Shown: positions 7,015 to 16,569 of the stretch, piece by piece | Layout: each line of letters starts with the position of its first letter | Position numbering within the stretch: the stretch's first letter is position 1 | Assembly (NCBI GenBank): GCA_003235555.1 | Contig: QJVY01000255.1 | Coordinates: 1-37,888 of the forward strand | Direction: 5' to 3' | From: Ignavibacteria bacterium | Lineage (GTDB): Bacteria; Bacteroidota; Ignavibacteria; UBA10030; SZUA-254 | DNA length: 37,888 bases | The notes under the pieces: model-generated | What the model was told of the DNA's origin: nothing | Seen by the model: only the letters and a program-made list of their open reading frames with translations | The model's database searches: none | Position numbers and translations under genes: made by a program

Positions 7015-9924
7015 GTGAGAGCCTCTCCCCGAACAGGGCGAAAAAAATCCCGCGAGACGAGGCGCGGCCGGACCGGCGCGCGCGGCACGCGTGCGCCCCG
7101 TGCGGGGAGTCCGGCGCGGGCCGAAAAGTCCCCGATCGTGATCCGGGGGGCGAGGGTACACAACCTCAGGAACGTGTCGCTCGAGCTCCCGCGCAACAAG
7201 CTGATCGTCTTCACCGGGGTGAGCGGCTCCGGGAAATCCTCCCTCGCGTTCGATACCATCTACGCCGAGGGCCAGCGCCGGTTCGTCGAAAGCCTGACCG
7301 CCTACGCGCGTCAGTTCCTGGAACGGATGGACAAACCCGACGTGGACTTCATCCAGGGGATCAGTCCCGCGATCGCCATCGAGCAGAAGACCACCGCGAA
7401 GAACCCCCGCTCGACGGTGGGCACGAGCACGGAAATCTACGATTACCTCCGGCTGCTCTACGCGAGGATCGGCCGCACGGTCTGCCCCTCCTGCAACCGC
7501 ACCGTCCATCGCGACAGCGTCGCCGACGTCGTCGAAAAGCTGGAGGAGCTGGCCGCGGCCGGGGGATCGGTGAAATTCCACCTCGTCTGCCCCCTCATCC
7601 CCCACCCGTCGGCCACCCTGAAACAGGAAATCGACTTCCTCAGGAAAAAGGGGTTCATCCGGGTGATGGTCGGGGGGGAGGTCGCGGACCTGTCGACCGC
7701 CGGCGTGCCCGCGCGCGCGAGGAAGAAATCCGACGTGCGGATCGTCATCGACCGCCTCGTCTACAGGCCGGGGGGCGCCGACGCGCGGATCGCGGACTCG
7801 ATCGAAACGGCGTTCAACCAGGGGGAGGGATACGCGACGATCGTCGTGCACGAGAGCGGCGAAGAATTCAATTTCAACCGGCACTTCGAATGCTCCTCGT
7901 GCGGGACGCGGTTCGAGGAGCCCGACCCGCGGCTCTTCTCGTTCAACAACCCCTACGGCGCCTGCCCGGACTGCCAGGGGTTCGGGAAATCCGTGGGCAT
8001 CGACATGGACCTCGTCGTCCCCGACCGCGAAAAATCGATCCGCGACGGCGCCATCCACCCCTGGACCACCCCCAAGTGGCACGAAAACCTCCGGGGCCTG
8101 CTCCGGATCGCCTACGAACAGAAGATCCGGATCGACGTCCCCTGGCGCGACCTGACCGCACGGGAGCTGGGGATCATCATGAACGGATCGAAGGGGTTCG
8201 AGGGCATCAACGATTTTTTCCGGAAGGTCGGGAAGAAGTCCTACAAGATCTACTACCGGATCTTCCTGAGCCGGTACCGCGGGTACACGCTCTGCGCCGG
8301 CTGCGGCGGCACGAGGCTGCGCCCGGCGGCGCTGAATGTCCGGATCCGGGACCGGAACCTCCCCGGCGTGGTCTCGGGGACGATCGGGGAGGCGCGGAAG
8401 TTTTTCGGGAAGCTGAAGCTCACCGCGTACGAAACCTCGGTCGCGCGGAGGATCCTCGAGGAGGTAAACCGCCGGCTGGAGTACCTCGTGAACGTGGGGC
8501 TCGGGTACCTGACCCTCGACCGGCTCGCGAGCACGCTCTCGGGGGGTGAAACGCAGCGGATCAACCTCGCCACGGCGCTGGGGTCCTCGCTGGTGGGCTC
8601 CCTCTACGTCCTCGACGAACCGAGCATCGGGCTCCACCAGCGGGACACCAGGAAGCTGATCTCCATCCTCGCCTCGCTGCGGAACGTGGGGAACACGGTG
8701 ATCGTGGTGGAACACGACGCCGATATCATCGCCGCCGCCGACCACGTCGTGGACCTCGGGCCGGGGGCCGGCGAAGAGGGTGGGACGGTCGTGGCCGAGG
8801 GGGAGGTGCGGGCGGTCGCCCGTGCGGCGGGCTCCCTCACCGGAAAGTACCTCGCCGGCGCCCTCTCGATACCGGTCCCGCGCAGGAGGCCGGTCGCCGG
8901 GGTGAAGAGGGTCGTCCTGACGGGGGCGCGCGAGAACAACCTGAGGTCGGTGGAGATGGGAGTACCCGTCGGCAGGTTTTCCGTCGTCACCGGCGTGAGC
9001 GGTTCGGGGAAGAGCACCCTCGTGCACGACTGTTTCTACGCCGCGCTCCGGCGCGAGAAGGGGGACTATTCGGTCCGGGCGGGGAGATACCGCGATCTCT
9101 CCGGCGCGGGCCACGTCGACGCCGTCGAGCTGGTCGACCAGGCCCCCATCGGCCGCACTCCCCGGTCCAACCCGGCGACGTACACGAAAGTGTTCGACCT
9201 GGTGCGGGACCTCTTCGCCTCGACGCAGGCGGCCAGGATGAGGGGCTTCACCCCGGGGTCGTTCTCGTTCAACGTCCCGGGGGGGAGGTGCGAGACGTGC
9301 GAGGGGAGCGGCATCCAGACGATCGACATGCAGTTCCTCGCGGACATCGAGCTCCCCTGCGAATCCTGCAAGGGGAAGAGGTTCCGCGGGGAGGTGCTCG
9401 AGGTGCAGTACCACGGGAAATCGATCGACGACGTCCTCGGCATGACGGTGACGCAGGCCATGGAGTTCTTCTCGGCCCACCCCCGCGGCGGGAGGATCGT
9501 CTCGCGGCTCGCGGTGCTGTCGGACGTCGGCATGGGGTACGTGCGCCTGGGACAGTCCTCCACCACCCTTTCCGGGGGGGAGGCGCAGCGGATCAAGCTC
9601 GCCTCGCACCTGGCAAACAGTCAGCCGGGCAGCCGGACACTGTTCATCTTTGACGAACCCACGACCGGGCTGCATTTCCATGATATCGCGAAGCTGCTGA
9701 CCGCGCTGAACGCGCTCGTGGAGAAGGGAAACACGGTCCTGGTCATCGAGCACCATCCCGACGTCATCAAATGCGCCGACTGGGTCTTCGACCTGGGCCC
9801 GGAAGCGGGTGAGAAGGGGGGACGGATCATCGCGGAGGGAACCCCCGAAGAGATCGCGGCGGTCGCGGCGTCCCACACGGGAAAATTCCTGAAGCCGTTG
9901 CTGGGGAAGCAGGCCGGCGGCTGA
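7015..9924 (+). CDS. uvrA: Excinuclease ABC subunit A
   Basis: DNA damage-recognition ATPase of nucleotide excision repair; with UvrB it scans DNA and loads UvrB at lesions. Two ABC ATPase modules are present: Walker [11 protein letters not shown] near residue 65 and GVSGSGKST about 600 residues later, signature motifs [13 protein letters not shown] and [13 protein letters not shown], and Walker B segments ending VLDEPSIGL and FDEPTTGL. Zinc-module cysteine pairs occur as CSSC/CPDC and CETC/CESC. About 969 residues, against 940 in E. coli. The N-terminus carries an Arg-rich extension of some 40 residues before [14 protein letters not shown], and no ATG is available; TTG 6985, GTG 7015 or GTG 7138 could be used. 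No good Shine-Dalgarno sequence marks any of them. Confidence 0.95.
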   Translation: MRASPRTGRKKSRETRRGRTGARGTRAPRAGSPARAEKSPIVIRGARVHNLRNVSLELPRNKLIVFTGVSGSGKSSLAFDTIYAEGQRRFVESLTAYARQFLERMDKPDVDFIQGISPAIAIEQKTTAKNPRSTVGTSTEIYDYLRLLYARIGRTVCPSCNRTVHRDSVADVVEKLEELAAAGGSVKFHLVCPLIPHPSATLKQEIDFLRKKGFIRVMVGGEVADLSTAGVPARARKKSDVRIVIDRLVYRPGGADARIADSIETAFNQGEGYATIVVHESGEEFNFNRHFECSSCGTRFEEPDPRLFSFNNPYGACPDCQGFGKSVGIDMDLVVPDREKSIRDGAIHPWTTPKWHENLRGLLRIAYEQKIRIDVPWRDLTARELGIIMNGSKGFEGINDFFRKVGKKSYKIYYRIFLSRYRGYTLCAGCGGTRLRPAALNVRIRDRNLPGVVSGTIGEARKFFGKLKLTAYETSVARRILEEVNRRLEYLVNVGLGYLTLDRLASTLSGGETQRINLATALGSSLVGSLYVLDEPSIGLHQRDTRKLISILASLRNVGNTVIVVEHDADIIAAADHVVDLGPGAGEEGGTVVAEGEVRAVARAAGSLTGKYLAGALSIPVPRRRPVAGVKRVVLTGARENNLRSVEMGVPVGRFSVVTGVSGSGKSTLVHDCFYAALRREKGDYSVRAGRYRDLSGAGHVDAVELVDQAPIGRTPRSNPATYTKVFDLVRDLFASTQAARMRGFTPGSFSFNVPGGRCETCEGSGIQTIDMQFLADIELPCESCKGKRFRGEVLEVQYHGKSIDDVLGMTVTQAMEFFSAHPRGGRIVSRLAVLSDVGMGYVRLGQSSTTLSGGEAQRIKLASHLANSQPGSRTLFIFDEPTTGLHFHDIAKLLTALNALVEKGNTVLVIEHHPDVIKCADWVFDLGPEAGEKGGRIIAEGTPEEIAAVAASHTGKFLKPLLGKQAGG

Positions 9925-9957
9925 AGGCAGGCGGCGCGGGGGATTACGCGGCCGGCG

Positions 9958-10662
9958 TCAGTACCAGGCGTTGCCGAAACTGAGAGTGATGAAAAACCCG
10001 CCGAACTGTTTTTTTTGGACTCCCTGCAGCCCCTCGATGCCGCCCGGGTAGGGAAGGTAGTAATAGCGAAGGTTCAGTCCGAGGATGTTCGATCGTTCCG
10101 AACCGAAATACGCTCCGACACCGACATACCCGCCCGCGGTGTACTTCGGATAGCCCTTCCCGAGCGCGTTGAAAAATTCCTCACGTTCGGGGAACACGTA
10201 GATCATCGCCGGTCCCGCCGCGGCGTTCACGTAGGGGCGGAAGTTGTCCAGGATGTCCTCCTTGAAAAGCCGCTTCTGGGCCCCGAGAAACAGGGGCATG
10301 ATCAGGAACCGGTTCACCTTTCCGACCGTGTAACTCCTGCCGTAGTAATCATAAAAGGTGAATTCGTCGTCGTCTTTCGCCTCGGAGATCGAGAAATCGA
10401 CGAAGGCGGAGAATTCGTCGGAGTATTCGTGCCGGTAAAAGGTTCCGAGGCCGAATCCGCCGTTCGAGACCAGGAGGTCGAGTCCAAGCGCGTTCGGACG
10501 GAGGGCTTTTCCTTCGGCGAGGGCGAGCGTATCGCCGTACCGCACCCGCGCCGCCCCGTCCGGTGACCCCCCGATCCGGCCGGTGTTGGTCGTCTGGGCG
10601 TCCACGCCGGCGGTCAGTACCGCGAGCAGGGGGAGGAGTATAATATGTCTGTGTCTTCGCAT
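9958..10662 (-). CDS. Outer-membrane beta-barrel protein (234 residues)
   Basis: Starts MRRHRHIILLPLLAVLTAGVDAQ, a clear signal peptide with cleavage after VDA. The mature part alternates strands and charged turns (GLDLLVSNGGFGLGTFYRH, FSAFVDFSIS, PYVNAAAGPAMIYVF, AGGYVGVGAYFG) and ends FGGFFITLSFGNAWY, with an aromatic last residue as favoured by the BAM machinery. It resembles small outer-membrane barrels of the OMP_b-brl group; function unknown. Start ATG 10662 is supported by an AGGGAG site and by a strong promoter at 10696-10724; a longer in-frame start at 10830 would lie inside the methyltransferase gene. It converges with uvrA, separated by 33 bases without a clear terminator. Confidence 0.78.
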   Translation of the reverse strand: MRRHRHIILLPLLAVLTAGVDAQTTNTGRIGGSPDGAARVRYGDTLALAEGKALRPNALGLDLLVSNGGFGLGTFYRHEYSDEFSAFVDFSISEAKDDDEFTFYDYYGRSYTVGKVNRFLIMPLFLGAQKRLFKEDILDNFRPYVNAAAGPAMIYVFPEREEFFNALGKGYPKYTAGGYVGVGAYFGSERSNILGLNLRYYYLPYPGGIEGLQGVQKKQFGGFFITLSFGNAWY

Positions 10663-10695
10663 CGGCTCCCTATAATTCTCAACGCCTCTTCTATC

Positions 10696-10724
10696 AATAT
10701 AATTCCGGTGCGCAGAAAAGTCAA
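10696..10724 (-). promoter_or_regulatory. Promoter of the minus-strand barrel gene
   Basis: Minus-strand TTGACT (10724-10719), 17-base spacer, TATATT (10701-10696), about 27 bases of leader with an AGGGAG ribosome site before the ATG at 10662. One of the best sigma70-like matches in the window. Confidence 0.7.
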
Positions 10725-10742
10725 CGGAGTCTGTGACGGCCG

Positions 10743-11918
10743 CTATTCCACGGAGAAAACCGCGAATTTCAGGTAACGGGTTTCGGGCATGGAGGGGTGC
10801 ACGGGGTGGTCGGGGGCCGCGCCGCGCCATTCGAGGAGGCGTATTTTCCTCCCCGCCTCGGCAGCGGCCCGGGCGATGATCCCGAGGAAGACCTCCTCCT
10901 GGATATGGTGTGAGCAGCTGGACGTGGCGAGGATTCCCCCGCGCTTGACCAGCCTGAGCGCCGTCGCGTTGAGCCGCGCGTACCCCTTTTTGGCTGCGGG
11001 GACCGATTTTTTATTCCGGGCGAACGACGGCGGGTCGATGTTGACGGCGTCGTAGATCCGTTTTTTCTCCGAAGCCGCCTTCAGGAACTCGAAGGCGTCC
11101 GCCACGGTGAAGGTCGCGGTGCCGTCCAGGCGGTTGAGAGACGCGTTGGAGGAGGCCCGCGCGACCGCCCCCTCCGACGCGTCCACACCCGTCACCGATT
11201 CCGCCTCCGCGTACGCGGCGTTCAGCGCGAACCCCCCCTCGTTGCAGAAACAGTCGAGGACCACCCCGCCGCGCGCGTAGCGCCGGAAGGCCTTCCGGTT
11301 TTCGCGCTGATCGAGGAAAAACCCCGTCTTCTGCCCGCCGAGGGGGTCCACCTCGTATTTGATCCCGTACTCCGAGACCACGGTCGTCGCGGCCGTGCCG
11401 CGCAGGATCCCCTTTTTGGTTTCGAGCCCCTCGAGCGCCCTGAGGGTCGATTCGTTCCGTTCGATGATGCCGGCGGGAGAAAGCACCGCTTCGAGAACGT
11501 CGCAGATGAGCGTCATCCGGGCGTCCATTCCCGCCGAGAGGGTCTGGACGGTCAGGTACTCGTTGTACTTGTCGATCACCAGGCCAGGGAGATAGTCGCT
11601 CTCGCCGTGGACCAGCCTGAACGTTTCCGCGGAGGGGTAGAGCTTCCTGCGCAGCTCAAGCGCGGCCGTGATCCGCCTCCGGAAAAATTCGAAGTCGATT
11701 TCTTCGTCCGCGGTGGTGAGCAGACGGCAGGCGATCAGCGAGTGGGGGTTGTAGAACCCCGTCCCGATCGGCTTCCCGCCGCGCGCCCGGACGACGATGA
11801 TGTCCCCGGCAGACGGGTCGCCGGCGGTCTCCCCGATCTCGTTGCTGAAGGCCCAGAGGTGTCCCCCCTCGATACGTCTCTCTTCATTCTTTTTCAGCGT
11901 TACGCTTTTCACTGCCAT
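10743..11918 (-). CDS. rlmI: RlmI-type class I SAM-dependent rRNA (cytosine-C5) methyltransferase
   Basis: 391 residues with an N-terminal PUA-like RNA-binding domain (LKKNEERRIEGGHLWAFSNEI, AGDIIVVRARGGKPIGTGFYN), a middle segment (LPGLVIDKYNEYLTVQ) and a Rossmann methyltransferase domain. Characteristic pieces are GQKTGFFLDQRENR, VLDCFCNEGGFALNA (SAM site), NIDPPSFARNKKS and TSSCSHHI, whose cysteine fits the catalytic Cys of m5C enzymes. E. coli RlmI methylates C1962 of 23S rRNA; the same target is likely but not proven. It lies 81 bases downstream of the aldolase gene, beyond a terminator, so either its own promoter or readthrough drives it. An AGGA site precedes the start. Confidence 0.9.
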   Translation of the reverse strand: MAVKSVTLKKNEERRIEGGHLWAFSNEIGETAGDPSAGDIIVVRARGGKPIGTGFYNPHSLIACRLLTTADEEIDFEFFRRRITAALELRRKLYPSAETFRLVHGESDYLPGLVIDKYNEYLTVQTLSAGMDARMTLICDVLEAVLSPAGIIERNESTLRALEGLETKKGILRGTAATTVVSEYGIKYEVDPLGGQKTGFFLDQRENRKAFRRYARGGVVLDCFCNEGGFALNAAYAEAESVTGVDASEGAVARASSNASLNRLDGTATFTVADAFEFLKAASEKKRIYDAVNIDPPSFARNKKSVPAAKKGYARLNATALRLVKRGGILATSSCSHHIQEEVFLGIIARAAAEAGRKIRLLEWRGAAPDHPVHPSMPETRYLKFAVFSVE

Positions 11919-11943
11919 GGTGTCCTCGCTGGTGGTCGGGGGG

Positions 11944-11978
11944 TAAAAAAAAGACGACCCCGTTTCCCGGGGTCGTCC
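11944..11978 (-). terminator. Rho-independent terminator of the aldolase gene
   Basis: On the minus strand a perfect 10-base stem, GACGACCCCG (11977-11968) with its complement at 11962-11953, a five-base loop, then eight T. It lies about 22 bases after the aldolase stop. Confidence 0.9.
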
Positions 11979-11999
11979 CTTCCGTCCGACTGGTATGGT

Positions 12000-13058
12000 T
12001 CAGGCAACCGTGATCTCTTTGGCGAGGTACACGTCCTGGATGGCGTTCAGGATCTGCACCCCTTCTTTCATCGGTCTCTGGAACGCCTTCCGTCCGCTGA
12101 TGAGGCCCATCCCGCCCGCCCGCTTGTTGATGACGGCCGTGCGTACGGCCTCGGCCATGTCCGAGGCGCCCTTCGACTCGCCCCCCGAGTTGATGAGTCC
12201 GGCCCTTCCCATGTAGCAGTTCGCGACCTGGTACCGGCAGAGGTCGATCGGGTTGTCCGACGTGAGTTCGTCGTAGACCTTCTTGTTCGTCTTGCCGAAC
12301 TTCAGGGCGTTGAACCCCCCGTTGTTCCCCGGGAGCTTCTGCTTGATGATGTCCGCCCCGAGGGTGACCCCGAGGTGGTTCGCCTGGCCGGTGAGGTCCG
12401 CCGAGACGTGGAAGTCCTTCTCCGCCGTCTTGAAGGCCGGGTTGCGGAGGTAGCACCAGAGGATCGTCGCCATCCCGAGTTCGTGAGCCTGCTGGAACAT
12501 CCTGCCGACCTCCTGGATCTGCCTCTTGGATTCGGCCGAACCGAAATAGATGGTCGCCCCGACGGCGACCGCGCCCATGTCGAACGCCTGTTTGATCCTC
12601 GCGAACAGTATCTGGTCGTACGAGTTCGGGTAGGAGAGGAATTCGTTGTGGTTGAATTTCAAAATGAAGGGAATCTTGTGCGAGTACTTCCTCGCCACCG
12701 CCCCGAGGACCCCGAGCGTCGAGGCCACCGCGTTGCACCCCCCCTCGATCGCGAGCTTCACGATATTCTCCGGGTCGAAGTAGATGGGGTTGGGCGAGAA
12801 GGACGCCCCCGCCGAATGTTCAATCCCCTGGTCCACCGGTAAAATGGAAAGGTAGCCGGTGTGCGCCAGCCTGCCCTGGTGGATCAGCCAGTTGAGACTC
12901 TTCAGGACGGGCACGGGACGATCGGACGTCGCGTAGACACGGTCAACGTAATCCGGTCCGGGCACGTGGATAGTGTTCCTGGGGATACCCTTGCACGTAT
13001 GGCCGAGCAGGCTCTGGGCGTCGGCGCCGAGGAGTTTTTCGATGTCGTTGAGTTGCAT
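12000..13058 (-). CDS. fbaB: Class I fructose-bisphosphate aldolase (DhnA/FbaB type)
   Basis: 352-residue glycolytic/gluconeogenic enzyme that cleaves fructose 1,6-bisphosphate into dihydroxyacetone phosphate and glyceraldehyde 3-phosphate through a Schiff-base lysine. Diagnostic segments are [17 protein letters not shown] near residue 75, [40 protein letters not shown] and [11 protein letters not shown], where the reactive lysine is expected, plus [11 protein letters not shown] and [12 protein letters not shown] for phosphate binding. ATG 13058 ([10 protein letters not shown]) is chosen over an in-frame start at 13157, because a promoter lies at 13100-13128 in between. No Shine-Dalgarno sequence is visible. 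It is monocistronic, closed by a terminator at 11944-11978. Confidence 0.94.
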   Translation of the reverse strand: MQLNDIEKLLGADAQSLLGHTCKGIPRNTIHVPGPDYVDRVYATSDRPVPVLKSLNWLIHQGRLAHTGYLSILPVDQGIEHSAGASFSPNPIYFDPENIVKLAIEGGCNAVASTLGVLGAVARKYSHKIPFILKFNHNEFLSYPNSYDQILFARIKQAFDMGAVAVGATIYFGSAESKRQIQEVGRMFQQAHELGMATILWCYLRNPAFKTAEKDFHVSADLTGQANHLGVTLGADIIKQKLPGNNGGFNALKFGKTNKKVYDELTSDNPIDLCRYQVANCYMGRAGLINSGGESKGASDMAEAVRTAVINKRAGGMGLISGRKAFQRPMKEGVQILNAIQDVYLAKEITVA

Positions 13059-13099
13059 GATGTCGAAAAGAGGAAAATTGAAGGAAAAAGGGATGCGCC

Positions 13100-13128
13100 A
13101 ATATACGAAATCCGGAAGAAAGTGAAAA
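13100..13128 (-). promoter_or_regulatory. Predicted promoter of the aldolase gene
   Basis: Minus-strand TTTTCA (13128-13123), 17-base spacer, TATATT (13105-13100), about 36 bases of leader before the ATG. It lies 29 bases from the divergent promoter at 13157-13185. Confidence 0.5.
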
Positions 13129-13156
13129 GTGAGAGCGGGCGATCCGGCCGCCGTCA

Positions 13157-13185
13157 TTGATTTCGATCGTCAAATCCCGTATATT
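13157..13185 (+). promoter_or_regulatory. Predicted promoter of the 13238 membrane-protein gene
   Basis: TTGATT (13157-13162), 17-base spacer, TATATT (13180-13185). Transcription from about 13192 excludes the longer in-frame start at 13157 for the downstream gene. Confidence 0.6.
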
Positions 13186-13237
13186 TTCCCGCCATTCCCT
13201 ATGTATACGTATTGACCACCCGTCGGCGGCACACCCG

Positions 13238-13906
13238 ATGGTGGACACAAGAGGACGTGTCTTGAACAATCCGCGGTTCGTGTCGTTGCTTGCGAGGATC
13301 TACTCGATCCCGCTTCTCCTTCTCGGGTTCCTGGTCTATCTCCGGTACAGGCTGGACCTGCCCTTCCCGTACTTCACCCGGGACCCTGCAGCTTTCGCGG
13401 GCTTCCCGGCGTACCTCGGACTCTACTCGAACCTGGGAATGATGGTTTGGGGATTTTCCACGGGTGTCCTCTGGTTCACCTTCTGGATCGTCAGGGAGCG
13501 GGGCCGGGGAGACGGGGTGCGGAGATATCTCCTCACCTCGGCGATCCTGACGACCGTCTTATTTTTCGACGATTTTTTCCAGTTCCACGAGGCGATCATA
13601 CCCGGATACCTCGGGATCCCCCAGACACTCGTTCTCGCGGGTTACGCCGCGTGGGCCCTCGTGTGGTTGATGATGAATTTCCCGGTCATCCGAAAGGCCG
13701 AGCCCCTCCTCCTCTTCAGTTCGCTGGCATTTTTCGGCCTGGCGGTGGTTTTCGACTTCCTGGAAGACACGGCCCGGCTGCCGGGTCACCACCTCTGGGA
13801 AGACGGGTCGAAATTTCTCGGGATATTCGGATGGTGTGTGTATTTCGTCCGAGTCTCACTTCGCGAGGTCAGGGCATTCCATCAGGGACACCAATCGCGG
13901 GCCTGA
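13238..13906 (+). CDS. Multi-pass membrane protein of unknown function
   Basis: 222 residues with about six hydrophobic segments (IYSIPLLLLGFLVYL, LGMMVWGFSTGVLWFTFWI, LLTSAILTTVLFF, TLVLAGYAAWALVWLMM, LLLFSSLAFFGLAVVF, FLGIFGWCVYFV). Polar residues unusual for a membrane sit beside the helices: DDFFQFHE near residue 110, FDFLEDTARLPGHH and HLWEDGSKFLG near residue 185. This array of Asp, Glu and His could bind metal or form an active site in the membrane, but I cannot name the family. ATG 13238 is used because the promoter at 13157-13185 lies downstream of the earlier in-frame start. It stands alone between the aldolase and the glycosyltransferase operon. Confidence 0.72.
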   Translation: MVDTRGRVLNNPRFVSLLARIYSIPLLLLGFLVYLRYRLDLPFPYFTRDPAAFAGFPAYLGLYSNLGMMVWGFSTGVLWFTFWIVRERGRGDGVRRYLLTSAILTTVLFFDDFFQFHEAIIPGYLGIPQTLVLAGYAAWALVWLMMNFPVIRKAEPLLLFSSLAFFGLAVVFDFLEDTARLPGHHLWEDGSKFLGIFGWCVYFVRVSLREVRAFHQGHQSRA

Positions 13907-13954
13907 CGGCCCGGCTCCGTCCCGGACTGCTCAGGCGCCGATGAACGTCCCCTC

Positions 13955-13983
13955 TTTCATCCCCCGCCGAATATCTATATATT
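13955..13983 (+). promoter_or_regulatory. Predicted leaderless promoter of the glycosyltransferase operon
   Basis: TTTCAT (13955-13960), 17-base spacer, TATATT (13978-13983). The ATG at 13990 begins 6 bases after the -10 box, at about the expected transcription start. The -35 box is weak. Confidence 0.45.
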
Positions 13984-13989
13984 CCCCCC

Positions 13990-15558
13990 ATGGAATTCGG
14001 TGACGTTTCGGGCCGGCACCGGCTGTTGATGGTGGGGGGGCTGGCCGTCCTGGTATCCCTCTTTTATTTCTCCGCGGCCGAGCATTTCGACTATACCACG
14101 GACGATTCCTACATTTATTTCCAGTACGCGAGGAACCTCGCCGGGGGGGAGGGGTTCTCCTTCAACGCCGGGACGCCGGGATACGGGTTTACGAGTCCCC
14201 TCTGGCTCCTGATGATCTCGGCCGCCGGCGCGGCGGGGGCCGACATCCCGATGGCGGCAAAAATCCTGGACCTCATGTTCGCGAGCATGTCCGTCCTCCT
14301 TCTCTTTTTCGTGTCCTTCGAAATGACCCGCGACGTCGCCGTGGCGTTCTGCGCGACACTGGCGTACTCGGTGAACGCCTGGCTCCTCCGGTGGGCGGGA
14401 AGCGGATTGGAAACATCGCTGGCGGTCTTCCTGGTGCTGGCTTTTTTCCGCTACCTGCTCCGCAACGAATACCATGTCGCATCGGGGGTCCTGGGGCTGC
14501 TGACGCTGGTGCGGCCCGAGTCCGTCCTCCTCCTCTTTCCGATGCTCGCCGACCTCCGCATCAATTCGGTACGGAGGTCTCAGGCGTTGCGCACGGGGGT
14601 CCGCCTCCTCTCGGTCTGGCTGGTCATCGTCCTCCCCTGGGTGTTCACCGCGTACGGGATCTTCGGGACGATCATCCCGACGACCTTCGGCGCGAAGCAC
14701 GGTGCGATGTTCGAGGCGGGGGAGATGGCCGGGAGCGCCGCGGACGTCCTCAGGACCCTGGCATCGGCGGATGGGGCGGGGATCCTCTGCCTGATCGTTT
14801 CGGTGTTTCTCTTCTGGTTCAGGCACCGCCGGACGGCCGGGGCGGGGGAGGGCACCGGAGGGAGTCGTCGACTCCCGGTCCCGTTTTACCATTTCAGGCA
14901 GAGCGTTGCGGGGTTCGCGTGGATCATCCTGCTCCCGGCGTTCTACGTCCTGTTTTCGGTGAACGTGGTGTCACGGTACCTCCTCATCGTGACACCGTTG
15001 ATCCTGGTCCTGGGATATTTCTACTTTCACGAACTCCTTCGCGACCGCCCCACGGTGCTTCGCTACGGGCTCGTCCTCGCGCTCACGGCCGTCGTGATGC
15101 TCCAGAGCCAGTTCATCTACAAGAAATACGCCCGGCCGCACATGGAGGCGTTCACCGTCGGACTGGAAACGTGCCTGGAGCCGATCGGCAGGTGGCTGGG
15201 GGAACAGACCCCGCCCGGGACGGTGATCATGACGGCCGACGTCGGGGCTCTCGGCTATTTCTCCCGCCGGTATATCTGCGATTACAACGGCATCGTCTCA
15301 CCGGGGGCGGACACGGGAACAAAGAGCAACGATTCGTTCACCGAGCTGATCAGGCACAGGGGATGGGGGGACCTCTGCGAACCGGCCTACATCGTCCACC
15401 GCTCGTCCGTTCCCGGGGACCTGGAGGATGTCGACGGGCTCGTGCCCGTCATGTCGAAGCCCTTCCCCGGACTCTCGATCTCCGACACCCGGACGGTGTA
15501 TTTTACGGTCTACCGCGTGGCGTACCCGGCGACCGACAAACTTCTGACAGGGAGGTGA
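13990..15558 (+). CDS. GT-C fold membrane glycosyltransferase (ArnT/PMT/AftB-like)
   Basis: 522 residues with about ten or more transmembrane helices over the first 390 residues and a soluble C-terminal domain. The first luminal loop carries a DD motif (D38-D39 in TTDDSYIYFQYARNL), followed by GEGFSFNAG and GYGFTSPLWLL, as in polyprenyl-phosphate-sugar-dependent GT-C enzymes such as ArnT and the mycobacterial arabinosyltransferase AftB. It probably moves a sugar from a lipid carrier onto a periplasmic acceptor; donor and acceptor are unknown. The tail has ADVGALGYFSRRYICDYNGIV, common in this family. It heads an operon: the oxidoreductase starts 3 bases after its stop. No Shine-Dalgarno sequence is needed if the mRNA is leaderless. 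Confidence 0.82.
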   Translation: MEFGDVSGRHRLLMVGGLAVLVSLFYFSAAEHFDYTTDDSYIYFQYARNLAGGEGFSFNAGTPGYGFTSPLWLLMISAAGAAGADIPMAAKILDLMFASMSVLLLFFVSFEMTRDVAVAFCATLAYSVNAWLLRWAGSGLETSLAVFLVLAFFRYLLRNEYHVASGVLGLLTLVRPESVLLLFPMLADLRINSVRRSQALRTGVRLLSVWLVIVLPWVFTAYGIFGTIIPTTFGAKHGAMFEAGEMAGSAADVLRTLASADGAGILCLIVSVFLFWFRHRRTAGAGEGTGGSRRLPVPFYHFRQSVAGFAWIILLPAFYVLFSVNVVSRYLLIVTPLILVLGYFYFHELLRDRPTVLRYGLVLALTAVVMLQSQFIYKKYARPHMEAFTVGLETCLEPIGRWLGEQTPPGTVIMTADVGALGYFSRRYICDYNGIVSPGADTGTKSNDSFTELIRHRGWGDLCEPAYIVHRSSVPGDLEDVDGLVPVMSKPFPGLSISDTRTVYFTVYRVAYPATDKLLTGR

Positions 15559-15561
15559 CCG

Positions 15562-16569
15562 ATGGCGGCCATTCAGAGGGACGGGTACAGAATCGGGGTG
15601 GCGGGGACGGGCCACCTCGGGTCGCTCCACGCGAAGATGCTCCGGGAAACCGGGAGCGCGGAGCTCGTCGGCGTCTTCGACACCGACCCGGAAAAATGCA
15701 GGGCGGCGGCCCGCGCGGGCGATACGAAAGCCTTCGAATCGCTGTCCGGGCTCCTGGCGGAGGTAGACGCGCTCTGCATCGCCACGCCGACGAGCACGCA
15801 CGCCGGGATCGCCATGGAGGCGTTGCGCGCCGGGAAGCACGTCTTCATCGAGAAGCCGGTCACCAGGACGGTGCCGGAGGCCGAGGCCCTCGTGGCGCTC
15901 GCGAAGGAAAAGGGGTTGAAGGTCCAGGTCGGGCACATCGAACGTTTCAACCCGGCGATCCTCGCCCTGGGAGACCAGCGGCTCGATCCGATGTTCGTCG
16001 AGTCCCACCGTCTCGCCGGTTTCAATCCCCGTTCCACGGACGTCGACGTCGTGCTGGACCTGATGATCCACGACATCGACATCATCGTCAGCCTCGTCGG
16101 CTCGGCGGTGGAAACGGTCGACGCCAGCGGCGTTGCGGTTGTGTCGGAAAATCTGGATATTGCCAACGCGCGCATTCAATTCAGGAACGGGTGCGTCGCC
16201 AACGTCACCGCCAGCCGTATCTCCCAGAAAAAAATGCGCAAGATGCGCCTCTTCCAGAGGGACGCGTACATCTCGATCGATTTTCTGAAGGGGGTCTCGG
16301 AGATTTTCCGCCTCACCGACGGGGAGGAGGGTGCGGGCAGGGGGACGAGAAAACTGGGACAGATCGACACCGGCACGAAAAAAAGGACCATCGTCTACCG
16401 GAAACCGAAGGTCAGGAAGCTCAACCCGCTGAAGTACGAACTCGAAACATTCATCGAATGCATCATCCACGACCGGACGCCCCCGGTCACCGGGGAGGAC
16501 GGCCTGGTCGCCCTCGGCGTGGCCGGCCGCATCATCGGGGCGATCCACAATCGAACGATCACGCTGTGA
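15562..16569 (+). CDS. Gfo/Idh/MocA family NAD(P)-dependent oxidoreductase
   Basis: 335 residues. The N-terminal Rossmann domain has GVAGTGHLGSLHAKML near residue 12 and an acidic FDTDPEK turn suggesting NAD preference. EKPVTR (97-102) carries the conserved lysine, and VGHIERFNPA with DLMIHDIDII gives the usual active-site His/Asp pattern of the C-terminal domain. Family members oxidise sugars or inositols; those with a similar MIHDIDI motif include GnnA-type UDP-GlcNAc 3-dehydrogenases of lipid A synthesis, but a GnnB aminotransferase is not present here. A GGGAGGTGACC ribosome site lies just upstream. Between a glycosyltransferase and a tRNA nucleotidyltransferase gene, a role in a surface sugar is an inference. 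Confidence 0.88.
   Translation: MAAIQRDGYRIGVAGTGHLGSLHAKMLRETGSAELVGVFDTDPEKCRAAARAGDTKAFESLSGLLAEVDALCIATPTSTHAGIAMEALRAGKHVFIEKPVTRTVPEAEALVALAKEKGLKVQVGHIERFNPAILALGDQRLDPMFVESHRLAGFNPRSTDVDVVLDLMIHDIDIIVSLVGSAVETVDASGVAVVSENLDIANARIQFRNGCVANVTASRISQKKMRKMRLFQRDAYISIDFLKGVSEIFRLTDGEEGAGRGTRKLGQIDTGTKKRTIVYRKPKVRKLNPLKYELETFIECIIHDRTPPVTGEDGLVALGVAGRIIGAIHNRTITL

Noticed and set aside
7012-9876. Very long open frame antisense to uvrA (954 codons)
   Set aside because: It overlaps the whole of a well-supported gene, has low-complexity Arg/Asp/Val/Pro-rich composition and no recognisable domain. GC-rich third positions create such antisense frames; the same holds for 2450-3886, 4089-6467, 15298-16548 and 26295-28475.
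14391-16565. Upstream extension of the nucleotidyltransferase frame (1194 codons in all)
   Set aside because: The first 725 codons run through the glycosyltransferase and oxidoreductase genes in another frame and look like Arg/Gly/Pro-rich noise. Only the part from GTG 16566 has domain content.
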